In this document: positions 46,039 to 55,636 of the stretch, piece by piece | How positions within the stretch are numbered: the first letter of the stretch is position 1 | Layout: each line of letters starts with the position of its first letter | DNA from: Paenibacillus silagei | Lineage (GTDB): Bacteria; Bacillota; Bacilli; Paenibacillales; Paenibacillaceae | Assembly: GCF_017874735.1 (NCBI RefSeq) | Contig: NZ_JAGGLV010000012.1 | Coordinates: 152,776-216,775 of the forward strand | Direction of reading: 5' to 3' | DNA: 64,000 nt | Program-made: the position numbers and the translations under genes | Notes under the pieces: generated by a model | Databases searched by the model: none | Told to the model about the DNA's origin: nothing | Seen by the model: the letters and a program-made list of their open reading frames with translations, nothing else

Positions 46039-47000
46039 GTGACAACCAGACCAGTCTTACGCCAAACACCCGGGAGATCGACATCACCAAAAAAACGGTC
46101 AAAATGCAGGTCAGCGCTACCGATAAAATCATCTCTACTATTATTTATATCCTGTTCTCACTGTTCGCCTTCATGTGCGTTTATCCGTTCTACTCGATCA
46201 TTATCAACACGATCAGCGCGAACGACCTGAGCGCCAAGGGCGAAATTATTTTCTGGCCGAAGGGGATTCATTTCCAGAATTATATCGATGTGTTCAAAAT
46301 CCCGGGTCTGGGCAATGCCTTTATGATCTCTCTCGGCAGAACAGTGATCGGTACACTGCTAACAGTCGGCGCTTCGGCCTTCCTCGGATTCATGTTTGCC
46401 CAGGAGGACATGTGGGGCAAGAAATTCTGGTACCGCTTCACCATCATCACGATGTTCTTCAATGCCGGGATTATCCCTTGGTATCTGACCATGAGATCGC
46501 TGCATCTGACGGACAACTTCCTGGCTTATATTCTTCCGTCCGTTGTTGCTCCTTTCTTCATTATCCTGGTCAAAACCTTCGTGGAGGCAACACCGAAGGA
46601 GCTTCAGCAGGCGGCCAGCATTGACGGTGCAGGAATCTTCACGATTTTCTACAAAGTCATTCTGCCGATCAGCAAGCCGATCCTTGCAACCGTTGCCATC
46701 TTCTCGGCCGTCAACCAATGGAACTCCTTCCAGGATACGCTCCTGCTGGTAACGGACAGTAAGCTCTACAGCTTACAGTTCATACTGTATAACTACATCA
46801 ATCAGGCGAGCTCCTTGTCCACCATGGTCAACCTGCAGAATGCCGGCTCAACGGCGATGGCTACTCTGGCGACCAAGCAGACCTCAACCTCCATCCGCAT
46901 GACAGTTACCATTATCGTAGTCGCACCAATCCTGCTGGTATATCCGATCTTCCAGAGATTTTTTGTCAAAGGAATTATAATTGGCGCTGTGAAAGGCTAA
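46035..47000 (+). CDS. ABC transporter permease (LplC/YtcP type)
   Basis: 321 aa with N-terminal cytoplasmic stretch of about 35 residues, then six helices; EAA loop LQQAASIDGAGIFTIFYKVILP. The C-terminus FVKGIIIGAVKG is characteristic of the LplC group. Partner of the preceding LplB-type permease. Confidence 0.92.
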   Translation: MSDNQTSLTPNTREIDITKKTVKMQVSATDKIISTIIYILFSLFAFMCVYPFYSIIINTISANDLSAKGEIIFWPKGIHFQNYIDVFKIPGLGNAFMISLGRTVIGTLLTVGASAFLGFMFAQEDMWGKKFWYRFTIITMFFNAGIIPWYLTMRSLHLTDNFLAYILPSVVAPFFIILVKTFVEATPKELQQAASIDGAGIFTIFYKVILPISKPILATVAIFSAVNQWNSFQDTLLLVTDSKLYSLQFILYNYINQASSLSTMVNLQNAGSTAMATLATKQTSTSIRMTVTIIVVAPILLVYPIFQRFFVKGIIIGAVKG

Positions 47001-47045
47001 CGGACCTGCGCCATTATGATACATTAATCATTCGGGGGGCTACAC

Positions 47046-48842
47046 ATGAAAACACACATTAAGCTGGGCAGAAAGTCCGCGCTGTTACTAGGGACGACCA
47101 TCCTGCTGGTAACAACGGCGTTAAGTGGTTGCAGCGGTAATTCCAACAATGGAGGAACTGCTGCGGGGACGGCCGAACCCGGAACACCTACTGAGTCATC
47201 CGATCCGGGCACAAGCACAGGCATCGATCACAGCAAACCTCTAACCATTACGGTATTCGACAACGCAGCTAACTATCAAGGCGAGCAGACGGGATGGTAC
47301 GGCAAGCTGCTGAAAGACAAGTTCAATATCACACTGAACATTCTGGCTCCGCAGGTAGCGGGCGACCAGCTGTACAAGACCCGCTCGGCATCCGGCGACC
47401 TCGGCGACCTCCTGATTATTGAGAACAGCCAGCTCGAGGAACTAATTCCGGCAGGCATGATTATGGATCTAACCGACATGATTAAGAACACGGAGCATCT
47501 GTCCCAATATGTAGACAATCACTTTAAGCCGTTCAATGTGGCCTTCGAGAAGCAGAATCCTGACGGTAAAATCTATGCCCTCCCGGCCTTCACCGCCGAT
47601 ACTTCGCCAACGACTTTCTCAGAAGAGCTGCCTTACTCCAGCCCGATTATGCCTTGGGATTATTACAAGGGAATCGGCGCGCCGAAGCTGAATAATCTGA
47701 ACGACCTGATGACCGCCCTGAAGGACATGCAGGCTAAATATCCAAAGACTCCGGACGGCAAGCCGATTGTTCCGATCACCCTCTGGAAGGACTGGGATGG
47801 CGGAAGCATGGAGAATGTCCGCTGGCTCAGCAACTGGTATGGCTATGAGCAGCCGAACGGCACGACAACGATTCAATTGAATGCCAAAGGTGACATCGTG
47901 CCAATCGTGGACGACAACAGCATGTACAAAAAAATTCTGCAGTTCTATTATGACGCTAACAAAATGGGTCTCGTCGACCCGGATTCCCCTTCCCAGGATT
48001 GGAACAAGGTATCTGAGAAGCTGACCAACAAGCAAGTTCTGCTTCTGTGGTACTCCTGGCAGAGAGGGTTCTACAATACAATTGAACGCGGCAACCAGGG
48101 CGACGGCAACGTAGCCGTTCCGATCGGCGATACCCACCTGATCCAGAACAGTGATGCTTATTTCGGGAACGGTAGAGTGTTCGCTATCGGCTCCAAGGCG
48201 AAAGAGCCGGAAAGAATCATGGAACTGATGGACTGGATGTCTTCACCGGAAGGTCTGCGTTACTACACCAACGGCTTCGAAGGCTTCAACTATGAGAAGA
48301 CACCGGACGGCAAATTCAAGCTGACCGAAGTCGGCCAGACGGCATTCCAAGAAAACACCCCGGTCCCTGCCGAATACGGCGGCGGCGGTTACCAGGACGG
48401 CCAGAGCAAGGTCAACTCGATGATTATGAGTGATTTCGTGACCGACCCGGAAACCAAAGAATTCTACAACAGCACGTACTGGGCTTCCACCATTGAAGCC
48501 AACAAGACTGCGCTGACTACAGACTGGCAGAAGACCTATGACGCTACTACTCCGACCGAGTACTATACGAAGAACAACATGATCGACATCGTGCCGAATA
48601 TCAATACCAGTCTTGGCTCCGATTCTTCTGACGTCAAGAACAAACGCAGCCAGATCTCGGATTATGTCAAGAACACCTCCTGGAAAATGATCTTCGCCAA
48701 GGACCAGGCCGAATTCGACCAGCTCTGGACCAAGCTGAAGAGCGATGTCGAAGGGCTCGGCTGGAACGATGTGTTCGCTGTAGACAAGGAAAGAGCAGAG
48801 AAAATCGTTAAAATGCGCGCTGATGCGGTTGCCAATAAGTAA
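47046..48842 (+). CDS. Substrate-binding lipoprotein (LplA/YtcQ type)
   Basis: 598 aa; lipobox ALSGCSGNS, Gly/Thr/Pro linker to about residue 60, then a long SBP (ITVFDNAANYQGEQTGWYG; GDLGDLLIIENSQLEELIPAG; EGLRYYTNGFEGFNYEK). Third gene of the operon. AATCATTCGGGGGG precedes ATG. No glycosidase lies in this operon, so its ligand cannot be inferred closely. A strong terminator follows. Confidence 0.92.
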   Translation: MKTHIKLGRKSALLLGTTILLVTTALSGCSGNSNNGGTAAGTAEPGTPTESSDPGTSTGIDHSKPLTITVFDNAANYQGEQTGWYGKLLKDKFNITLNILAPQVAGDQLYKTRSASGDLGDLLIIENSQLEELIPAGMIMDLTDMIKNTEHLSQYVDNHFKPFNVAFEKQNPDGKIYALPAFTADTSPTTFSEELPYSSPIMPWDYYKGIGAPKLNNLNDLMTALKDMQAKYPKTPDGKPIVPITLWKDWDGGSMENVRWLSNWYGYEQPNGTTTIQLNAKGDIVPIVDDNSMYKKILQFYYDANKMGLVDPDSPSQDWNKVSEKLTNKQVLLLWYSWQRGFYNTIERGNQGDGNVAVPIGDTHLIQNSDAYFGNGRVFAIGSKAKEPERIMELMDWMSSPEGLRYYTNGFEGFNYEKTPDGKFKLTEVGQTAFQENTPVPAEYGGGGYQDGQSKVNSMIMSDFVTDPETKEFYNSTYWASTIEANKTALTTDWQKTYDATTPTEYYTKNNMIDIVPNINTSLGSDSSDVKNKRSQISDYVKNTSWKMIFAKDQAEFDQLWTKLKSDVEGLGWNDVFAVDKERAEKIVKMRADAVANK

Positions 48843-48883
48843 GCAGATGAGCGTTACCGCGTAAGCTGTAAAAGTAAAAGAAG

Positions 48884-48927
48884 AGGCAGCCCCTGAGCCA
48901 TGGAAATGGCTTGAGGCTGCCTTTTTT
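48884..48927 (+). terminator. Terminator of the Lpl-type importer operon
   Basis: AGGCAGC (48884-48890) pairs with GCTGCCT (48916-48922), with the stem continuing through GAGCCAT/ATGGCTT, followed by TTTTTT. Confidence 0.9.
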
Positions 48928-48955
48928 GTTACCGGAAACTGTTCTTCCTGCTCCC

Positions 48956-49738
48956 TTAAAAAATAAGCTGAGCGAACTGATACAGCCCGTTCTTCCAGAC
49001 CGGCCAGTCATGGTCGCCCTGCTCTTCTACCCAGATGTGCGGTACGTTATGCTCTGAGAAATAAGCATCGGTGCGGTCGCTGACATACTTGAGGCTGTCG
49101 AGGTCTCCGCAGGATAACCAGAGCAGGTTAAGCGCGTCCGTTACCTTCTGCGGTTCCGGTACCAGCAGTTCCGGCTCCTTCGTGTTAGGTGCCGCAGAGA
49201 AGGCTCCCACCCAGGCGAAGCGGTCCAGGTTATTCAGACCCATGTTGAGCGATTGCCCTCCGCCCATGGACAACCCGGCCAGCGCGCGGTGCTCCCGGTC
49301 CGTCAGCACAGAATAATTCGCTTCAATATAAGGGATCAGATCGTTCAGCAGATCAGACTCGAAGGTTGCAAAGGCTTCCAACTTGTCAGGAGCGAAGATG
49401 TCACCCTCCGCCCGGTCATTCAACATCGCCCGCCCGTTCGGCAATACAACAATCATGGGCTTCAGCTTGTGATCAGCATAAAGGTTGTCCAGAATAATCT
49501 GCGGCGTGCCGTGAGTGTACCATTCGTCTTCATCTCCGCCAATGCCGTGCAGCAGATACAAGACACTATATTTCTCTGTGCTAGAGTATCCAGGCGGCGT
49601 ATAGACTCTGGCCTTCCGGGTGTTGCCTACTGTGGCAGAGGGATATTCGATCATTGTGATCTTACCACGCTCGATCCCTTCTCTCTCCTGATCATATCCC
49701 GCTGCTTGTGTTGTATACTTCTGATGGTTCATGTCCAA
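48956..49738 (-). CDS. Esterase of the XynZ/feruloyl-esterase-like family
   Basis: 260 aa, alpha/beta hydrolase without signal peptide. Oxyanion/strand motif VLYLLHGIGGDEDEWY, nucleophile Ser in GLSMGGG (about 158), acid candidate in GDLDSLKY (about 213) and His in QGDHDWPVW (about 245). The family includes feruloyl and acetylxylan esterases, which fits the xylan enzymes nearby. TTG at 49738 is taken as start (AGAGGA 10 nt upstream); an ATG two codons later is an alternative. Its promoter region carries a perfect 35-bp palindrome. Confidence 0.85.
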   Translation of the reverse strand: MDMNHQKYTTQAAGYDQEREGIERGKITMIEYPSATVGNTRKARVYTPPGYSSTEKYSVLYLLHGIGGDEDEWYTHGTPQIILDNLYADHKLKPMIVVLPNGRAMLNDRAEGDIFAPDKLEAFATFESDLLNDLIPYIEANYSVLTDREHRALAGLSMGGGQSLNMGLNNLDRFAWVGAFSAAPNTKEPELLVPEPQKVTDALNLLWLSCGDLDSLKYVSDRTDAYFSEHNVPHIWVEEQGDHDWPVWKNGLYQFAQLIF

Positions 49739-49759
49739 TACTGCTCATTCCTCTCTTGG

Positions 49760-49808
49760 ATTATATGTATTTCTCTACACTTAGTTTATTCAATAAACTA
49801 AGTGTAGA
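49760..49808 (-). promoter_or_regulatory. Perfect 35-bp palindrome upstream of the esterase promoter
   Basis: TCTACACTTAGTTTATT (49774-49790), single C, then its exact complement AATAAACTAAGTGTAGA (49792-49808). A TATAAT -10 lies at 49765-49760, with TAAACT 17 bp upstream inside the right part of the palindrome as a weak -35. The arm ends about 8 bp before the -10, so a protein bound here would control this promoter. No T-run follows, arguing against a terminator. Confidence 0.7.
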
Positions 49809-49895
49809 ATCCTGCTGAGGAACCTGCTGCAGAAAAAATATATGTAGGATAGAAGGTCTTCTGCATTCTCCTACATTGGACAGTCCCGATTGTAT

Positions 49896-50795
49896 TTAAC
49901 CTTCGTATACATATGAATGCATCGGAGTAATCTCTACCGGCTGTAGGGATTGATATAGAGCATTAGCCTCAGCAGAAAAACCCGTTATAAAAGCAGTTGT
50001 CACACCTTGCTCCTTCAGCCGCAAGAAGCAGGCAGTAACAACCGCCTTGCCGAATCCGCGTTGCCGGTAGTCGGGGTGGGTCCCGATCGTCTCTATGACC
50101 GCAATCCCCTTATCGTGATCCACGAACCCGAAACAGAAGGCAACATGCCGCCCCTTCTCATCAACCACAGACAGATCAAGCTCTTCATTATAGGAGGGCA
50201 GAGTTTTTCTCCAATACTCTACCTTGACTGGGCTGGAATCAGATGGAGAGAAGATCTGTTCAATCAACTCTCCCTTCGATTCTTCGTCTGCCCCTTCCGC
50301 CATGCACCAGATGTAAAAGCCTTCTTCCAGGTTCAAAGTGTACTCAGTATGCACAAGATCGTATCTTCTTGTATTCCCGATATGGGAATCCTGCACAAAA
50401 CCATGGTCTAATAATGCCTGAACCTCCAGACCGTAGGGATAGCAATCGGTGTTGAGCTTCTTTTTCCCCTCGCCCCATACATTCCGGGTCCATGCGACCA
50501 TCTCGTCCGCCAGATGCGGGTAATCCGGATGAACGATTAAACTGAAGAAGCCGCCTCCGGATTCGGAAATGAACAGGCCTGTGATCTCACCGGCTTCATT
50601 CTTCCATAGGTGTGCATTTTTCCTCCTGAAATCAGGGTCTGCACTTTTGAGCGCTTCATGCTTGTCCCAGAACTCGAATCTGACAAATTCCCAGGTCTGA
50701 AGCTTCCCAGTCAAGGTTACCATTTTTCTCAAAAAGGTATGAACGTTGTTGAAGTTCTCCTCGGTGTCTACGTACTTTTCATTGAATGCCTTCAT
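49896..50795 (-). CDS. Tandem GNAT-domain acetyltransferase
   Basis: 299 aa. The N-terminal GNAT-like half (about 1-140) lacks a clear acetyl-CoA loop; the C-terminal half carries it in GTHPDYRQRGFGKAVVTACFLR (about 230-252) followed by GFSAEANALYQSL. Only the second half is likely to be active. It stands alone between the esterase and a repeat array; substrate unknown. The start ATG (MKAFNEKY) is preceded by AGGAGATG. Confidence 0.85.
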   Translation of the reverse strand: MKAFNEKYVDTEENFNNVHTFLRKMVTLTGKLQTWEFVRFEFWDKHEALKSADPDFRRKNAHLWKNEAGEITGLFISESGGGFFSLIVHPDYPHLADEMVAWTRNVWGEGKKKLNTDCYPYGLEVQALLDHGFVQDSHIGNTRRYDLVHTEYTLNLEEGFYIWCMAEGADEESKGELIEQIFSPSDSSPVKVEYWRKTLPSYNEELDLSVVDEKGRHVAFCFGFVDHDKGIAVIETIGTHPDYRQRGFGKAVVTACFLRLKEQGVTTAFITGFSAEANALYQSLQPVEITPMHSYVYEG

Positions 50796-51050
50796 CTCCT
50801 CATCTCCATTCGGCTCTCATCATTTCATCCTTCTTCCATTATATGTAGGCCCACTTTTCCTTTATAGGCAGAGATCTGTTAGGATCATTTATTGCATTGC
50901 TCTGTATAGAACAAATTCACCCTGCGGGTGAAGGATGCTTTGTGCCTCATTGTATACTGTGACTTAGGCCGCATTGCTGCATTTCTTGCAGGATTTCTCT
51001 AAAAGGGTACGGGCTGCGGAGATGGGGCCCATCCCTCAGCGCAGCGGCAC
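50796..51050. other. Gene-free stretch between GNAT gene and array C
   Basis: Leader and probable promoter of the minus-strand GNAT gene (a TATAAT on the minus strand near 50845), with no good -35. Nothing else is recognised before the repeat array begins. Confidence 0.4.
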
Positions 51051-51346
51051 CGATTGTGGTCGGTTTTCCGCATACATTTGGCTTACGTGGCGCACCCTCA
51101 CACCCTCGACGCACCGATTGTGGTCGGTTTTTCGCCTACATTGGGCACGCGCACCCTCGGCGTCTCCATTGTGGTCGGTTTTTCGACCATATTCCGCCCA
51201 CGCACCCCCGCCGTGCCCAATGTGGTCAGTTTTTCGACCATATTCCGCCCACGCACCCCCGCCGTGCCCAATGTGATCGGTTTTTCGACCATATTCTGCC
51301 CACGCATCCCCGCCGAGCACAATGTGGTCGGTTTTTCGCCTACATT
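51051..51346. repeat. 51-bp-period hairpin repeat array C (six units)
   Basis: GTGGT/GTGAT cores at 51056, 51120, 51171, 51222, 51273 and 51324: the last five are exactly 51 bp apart, the first gap is 64. The best core is ATGTGGTCG-GTTTTT-CGACCATAT; outer units have CGCCTACATT as right arm. Compared with array A the arms change from TAATCG/CGATTA to TGGTCG/CGACCA while the GTTTTT loop is kept. It lies beyond the terminator of the GH120 gene. Confidence 0.93.
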
Positions 51347-51404
51347 CGGCACGCGCCTCATTGGGAGGGCATTTACGCACAGATAGCCGCAACTCATAAA
51401 TGTC

Positions 51405-51443
51405 TTAAAAAAACACAAGAGCCTGTCCCCAGGGACAGGCTCT
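51405..51443 (-). terminator. Terminator of the GH120 gene
   Basis: AGAGCCTGTCCC (51418-51429) and GGGACAGGCTCT (51432-51443) form a perfect 12-bp stem; on the minus strand TGTGTTTTTTT follows. Confidence 0.92.
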
Positions 51444-51456
51444 CAACCATAACCTT

Positions 51457-53481
51457 CTACAGCACTATTTTCACTGCAGCATTATCGGATAATTCAAACG
51501 GTCCAGGCGTCACATTCGAGTCCGGGCGCTGCTTACCGAAGAAGTCGCGGTCGAACCGGTACGCCGAGCCGTCCGGCTCCTCGTAACGCATCTCGGCGTG
51601 ATAGCTTCGGCCCAGCAGATTCGTGGTGACCACGGTCGGCGCGGCAGCACGCAGCAGCTCAGGGTTCACAATATGCACCTGCACCTTGCCGGAAGCCGGA
51701 TCAACCTCGATCTCAAGACCCTTGTCGGCATAGACCTTCGCGTTCGGCTCATGCGCACCCGGCACCGCATCTTTCAGATACAGGTTGCCCTGAATTCCAA
51801 CGGGCAGGGCCATCTGTTCAGGATGGAACGGCTTGCCGGAATCGATCATCGCCTTGATCTCTTCCTTGGTCAATTCCCACCACTGCTTATGCAGCGCATT
51901 CGGGTGCTCGTCATAGCCGCCCAGTCCAACTGGATGCAGATAACAGCGGGAATTATCAGGGATACCGTCCATCACCCGTTCACCGTTATCATTAAGCTGC
52001 TCTCTCGGGGTAAGCGGCAGATGCTCGAAGAAGGTCATCGGCACTACCTCATTGCCCATATCCTCATCACGCAGGAAGATATTGTTATAATAGCGGTCAT
52101 CCCCGCCCGCGATATTGCTGTAGCCCGCAACCGCTGTCTCATGCGGCATATGGTACGGTGTATATCGGGTAAGCTCGGGGCGCACCACGAATCTTCCGGC
52201 GAACAGGTTATGGACGAACGCGCCGCCCTGGGCCATATTGCGGAAGTTCATCGGCGACAGGAACAGGTTGTGATCCACCATATAAGGGCCGTGGCACACC
52301 TCCATGAAGAAATCCTCGGACAGGTTGTCGTAGAACACATTCCGGCTGATCCGGGTGCCCTGTGCCTGCCAGTCCAGCCATAACGCCCGGTAGGAGCTGT
52401 AAATGACATTTTCGCAAATCTGGGTATCCAGTGAAGCATGGAGCTTGATTCCGCCTACCTCTGCCCCGTGGAAAATCCGTTTATGATGAATATTATAAAT
52501 ACGGTTCTGGACAATCTGGCTGAAGGCCCCGCCCAAATGGCCGACAACTCCGGCCTGCTCACAATCATGAATTACATTATTGCGGACGATATGACTTCCG
52601 ATGTTATCCTTATGCCAATCCTGGCGGAGTGCGCGGAAAATAACCTCCTGCTCCCGCTGCGTCCCGCCCTTCATCCGGCCATTTGACCACTCGTTATGCC
52701 CGGTTGAGATTTCTTTGCCCAGGCTCACCCCTGTGCATTTGGACTCGCAGATGTGGTTGTCCTCAATGATCCACCCCTTGCTCCAGTGAGGTCCGATCAG
52801 CCCTTCCTGCAACGCCGTTGGCGGAGCCCACTGCGGAGAGGCCTGCCGGAGCGTGAAGCCTCTGACCGTAATGTAGCCCCGTCCCGTCTGCTCCGGCCAG
52901 AAGCAATAAGGACGAACGCTGATCTCCACATTCTCCCGGCGGGGGTCCTTGCCCCCAAAGGTCGCCCAGATCCTGGTGGAAGCCGAGCCTACTTCTGCAT
53001 ACCACTGGAGCAGAGAGTCCGCCGGGTACTTGGCCTGCGGCCATACCTGGGGATCGCGCAGCTTGGTAACGCTGTCACATTCATACAACGATTTGCCGTC
53101 CAGGTAGACCTCCCCCAGATGCGGCTCAAACGCCCCTTCGAACAGCCAGTCGCCATACAATTTCTCCGCAAAAGGATTGCGCACAGCAAACAGGCTGTTC
53201 GGCACCTCTGTACTCCAGACACCATCCCCTTCATCCTGCCAGTCCGCCACGGGCTCAGCACCTGTGATGATGACCTCCCCATCCCCGGCAGCCTGATAGA
53301 CAATCCGTTGTTCCTCTGTTCCTCCGTTAGCCGGGCTCACCCATTCCCTGTATGTACCCGCCTGAACGGTAACCGTATCTCCAGGCTCCGCCAGCGCCGC
53401 AGCGCGGGAGATGGAGCGAAAGGGCCTCTGCGCTGTACCGGGAGCCTGATCGCTCCCTCGCAATGCAACATGATATTCCAT
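51457..53481 (-). CDS. Beta-xylosidase, GH120
   Basis: 674 aa from ATG at 53481 behind AGAGGAGG. A right-handed parallel beta-helix enzyme. MEYHVALRGSDQAPGT, WAPPTALQEGLIGPHWSKGW and GGIKLHASLDTQI closely recall the GH120 xylosidase XylC of Thermoanaerobacterium. By that comparison the nucleophile is Asp in LWLDWQAQG (about 369) and the acid/base Glu in FMEVCHGPY (about 392). No signal peptide, so it should cleave imported xylo-oligosaccharides in the cytoplasm. It follows the importer genes and also seems to have its own promoter. Confidence 0.92.
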   Translation of the reverse strand: MEYHVALRGSDQAPGTAQRPFRSISRAAALAEPGDTVTVQAGTYREWVSPANGGTEEQRIVYQAAGDGEVIITGAEPVADWQDEGDGVWSTEVPNSLFAVRNPFAEKLYGDWLFEGAFEPHLGEVYLDGKSLYECDSVTKLRDPQVWPQAKYPADSLLQWYAEVGSASTRIWATFGGKDPRRENVEISVRPYCFWPEQTGRGYITVRGFTLRQASPQWAPPTALQEGLIGPHWSKGWIIEDNHICESKCTGVSLGKEISTGHNEWSNGRMKGGTQREQEVIFRALRQDWHKDNIGSHIVRNNVIHDCEQAGVVGHLGGAFSQIVQNRIYNIHHKRIFHGAEVGGIKLHASLDTQICENVIYSSYRALWLDWQAQGTRISRNVFYDNLSEDFFMEVCHGPYMVDHNLFLSPMNFRNMAQGGAFVHNLFAGRFVVRPELTRYTPYHMPHETAVAGYSNIAGGDDRYYNNIFLRDEDMGNEVVPMTFFEHLPLTPREQLNDNGERVMDGIPDNSRCYLHPVGLGGYDEHPNALHKQWWELTKEEIKAMIDSGKPFHPEQMALPVGIQGNLYLKDAVPGAHEPNAKVYADKGLEIEVDPASGKVQVHIVNPELLRAAAPTVVTTNLLGRSYHAEMRYEEPDGSAYRFDRDFFGKQRPDSNVTPGPFELSDNAAVKIVL

Positions 53482-53532
53482 ATGAGCATCCTCCTCTTTC
53501 TTGTATGTCATATGGACATTTTAAATGAAAAT

Positions 53533-53561
53533 ACTTTATTTTGCTATAACCATGTATACAA
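53533..53561 (-). promoter_or_regulatory. Predicted GH120 promoter
   Basis: -35 TTGTAT (53561-53556), 17-bp spacer, -10 TAAAGT (53538-53533) on the minus strand. TGTATACA-like palindromes overlap the -35 and recur at 53640-53649 (TTGTATACAA), a possible operator. Confidence 0.45.
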
Positions 53562-53567
53562 TACTCA

Positions 53568-53610
53568 TAGAAAAGACCGCAGGCCTTGTACATCCGGCAT
53601 ACGATCTTTC
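53568..53610 (-). terminator. Weak hairpin between permease and GH120 genes
   Basis: On the minus strand AAAGATCG pairs with CGGTCTTT (one G-U), inner GCC/GGC, followed by TCTTTTCTATG. It would reduce read-through from the importer genes into the GH120 gene. Confidence 0.45.
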
Positions 53611-53657
53611 TAAGATCATTCCCCGTAAGGGAGAACTCTTGTATACAATTAGACAAC

Positions 53658-54599
53658 CTAACCTTTAACCCCGCCGACCATCATGCCTTTGACAAAATAC
53701 TTTTGCAGGAACGGATACACCATAATAATCGGCACGGACGCTACTATCGTCATCGTTGCCCGCACGGACATCGGAGTGACCGCATTCTGCTGGCCTCCCG
53801 TTGCCCCCTGGATCATCCCGTCCAGCGACGAGGTGCCGGTGGTGGTGTTGGAGTTCTGCAGAATCTTTTGCAGCTCATATTGCAGGGTACTGAGACTTGC
53901 ATCAGACGAGTTATAGAGGAAGACATCGAACCACGAATTCCACTGGAACACTCCCGAGAACAGCGCCACCGTAGCCAGTACGGGTACCGTAAGCGGCAGG
54001 ATGATGCTGAAGAAGGTCCGGTAATCGCCCGCGCCGTCAATCTTAGCCGATTCGATGATGCTCTCCGGCAGATTTTCAATGAAGGAACGGATAATAATCA
54101 GGTTGAACACCCCGATGATTCCCGGAAGAATGTAGACCCAGAAGCTGCCGACCAGTCCCATATCCCGTATCAGCAGGTAATTGGGAATCAGGCCGCCGTT
54201 GAAGTACATCGTCATGATAAAAGCTACGGTGATGAATTTGCGCAGCACGTAATCCTGTCTGCTAAGCGTGTAGGCCAGCATGGCCGAGCAGAAGACAGTG
54301 ACTACCGTTCCGATCACGGTGCGCAGCACCGAGATGAAGGTCGCATGAAAAATCGTGGCCTCTCTCAGAATATAATTGTAATTCGCCAGCGTCCATTCTC
54401 TGGGAAGAAGGTAGATCCCGCCTTTAATGGAATCTTGCGCATTGTTAAGCGATACGGCAAGAACATTCACGAACGGATACAGGGTAACAATCATTAGTGC
54501 GATCATGAAGCAGTAGTTGCAAATGACAAACAAGCGGTCGCCGGTGGAAGAGCTTATGGGGGGCTTGCGTTTTTTCTTATGGACAGCTGCGGTCTCCAT
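53658..54599 (-). CDS. ABC transporter permease (LplC/YtcP type)
   Basis: 313 aa from ATG at 54599 with AAAGGAGG upstream; 46 in-frame codons before it overlap the previous gene and are rejected. Six helices, EAA loop IIESAKIDGAGDYRTFFSIILP, terminal FVKGMMVGGVKG as in the LplC group. Partner of the permease encoded just upstream. Confidence 0.92.
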   Translation of the reverse strand: METAAVHKKKRKPPISSSTGDRLFVICNYCFMIALMIVTLYPFVNVLAVSLNNAQDSIKGGIYLLPREWTLANYNYILREATIFHATFISVLRTVIGTVVTVFCSAMLAYTLSRQDYVLRKFITVAFIMTMYFNGGLIPNYLLIRDMGLVGSFWVYILPGIIGVFNLIIIRSFIENLPESIIESAKIDGAGDYRTFFSIILPLTVPVLATVALFSGVFQWNSWFDVFLYNSSDASLSTLQYELQKILQNSNTTTGTSSLDGMIQGATGGQQNAVTPMSVRATMTIVASVPIIMVYPFLQKYFVKGMMVGGVKG

Positions 54600-54615
54600 G
54601 CCTGCGCCTCCTTTA

Positions 54616-55590
54616 TTAATACAGCCTGGCTTCGCCCATACGCTTCGCGGCATTATTCGCCATGAACAACAGGATGAAGCTGACGACCGTCTTGAACATT
54701 CCCGCTGCGATGGACAGGGAGAAATTACTCTGGGCAATTCCGTATTTCAGTACGAATATATCAATGTTCTCGGAATAATCCACATTCATGCCGTTGCCCA
54801 GCAGGTACTGCGGCTCGAATCCCGATTCCAGCAGATAGCCGATATTCATAATGAGCAGGACAATCACAACAGACTTGATGCCCGGAAGCGTGACATAGAT
54901 CATTTTCTTGAACCGGTTCGCGCCGTCGATCTCCGCTGCTTCATACTGTGTGGGATCAATCGTTGTCATAGCGGCCAGGTAGACGATGGTGTTCCAGCCG
55001 ATATCCTTCCAGACGGAGCTGGCTCCGAAGATGGTCCAGAAGTATTCCGGGATTCCCAGGAACAGAATTTCATTGCCGCGGTCAAGGAAGCCCAGACCCA
55101 CCAGCAGCTGGTTAATCGTACCATCCGGGGACAGCGTCGTCTGAATGATGCTCGCCGCGACGACCCAGGAGATAAAATGCGGCAAATAACTGACAGTCTG
55201 CACTACACGCTTGAAGGCAATATTGCGTATTTCATTAAGCAGCAAGGCCAGGGTGATCGCAGTGACGAAGCCGAAGAACAGGTTAATCGAGCTCATCGCC
55301 AGCGTATTGCGGAGCACCCGGAGGAAGCGGTCATCCCCGAACAGAAATTTGAAATGCTCGAAGCCAATCCAGGTCTGCTCCATGAACTTCCTGGCCGGCT
55401 TATAATCCTGGAAGGCAATGCTCCAGCCCCACAGCGGCAAGTATTTGAATACAAACAGCCAGATTAGAAAAGGGACCGACATCACTGCCAAGGCCCGCTG
55501 CTGGCCCAGCTTTTTGAAGAACAGCCTCATCCGGCCCGGCTCCTTATCCGCCGCCGGCCGGGATAACGCGGGTACCGTATTTTTATCCAT
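54616..55590 (-). CDS. ABC transporter permease (LplB/YteP type)
   Basis: 324 aa, six helices (FLIWLFVFKYLPLWGWSIAF at the start), EAA loop YEAAEIDGANRFKKMIYVTLP. LplB-branch partner. It begins 98 bp after the SBP gene, beyond two stem-loops. Confidence 0.92.
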   Translation of the reverse strand: MDKNTVPALSRPAADKEPGRMRLFFKKLGQQRALAVMSVPFLIWLFVFKYLPLWGWSIAFQDYKPARKFMEQTWIGFEHFKFLFGDDRFLRVLRNTLAMSSINLFFGFVTAITLALLLNEIRNIAFKRVVQTVSYLPHFISWVVAASIIQTTLSPDGTINQLLVGLGFLDRGNEILFLGIPEYFWTIFGASSVWKDIGWNTIVYLAAMTTIDPTQYEAAEIDGANRFKKMIYVTLPGIKSVVIVLLIMNIGYLLESGFEPQYLLGNGMNVDYSENIDIFVLKYGIAQSNFSLSIAAGMFKTVVSFILLFMANNAAKRMGEARLY

Positions 55591-55636
55591 CCGTATCTCT
55601 CTCCTTCAGCGCACCGGGGTGTCTAAGCGGCAAGCA

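Noticed and set aside
51457..53481. Pectate lyase assignment for the beta-helix enzyme
   Set aside because: The beta-helix alone would allow it, but several long motifs match the GH120 xylosidase type, and the context is xylan use.
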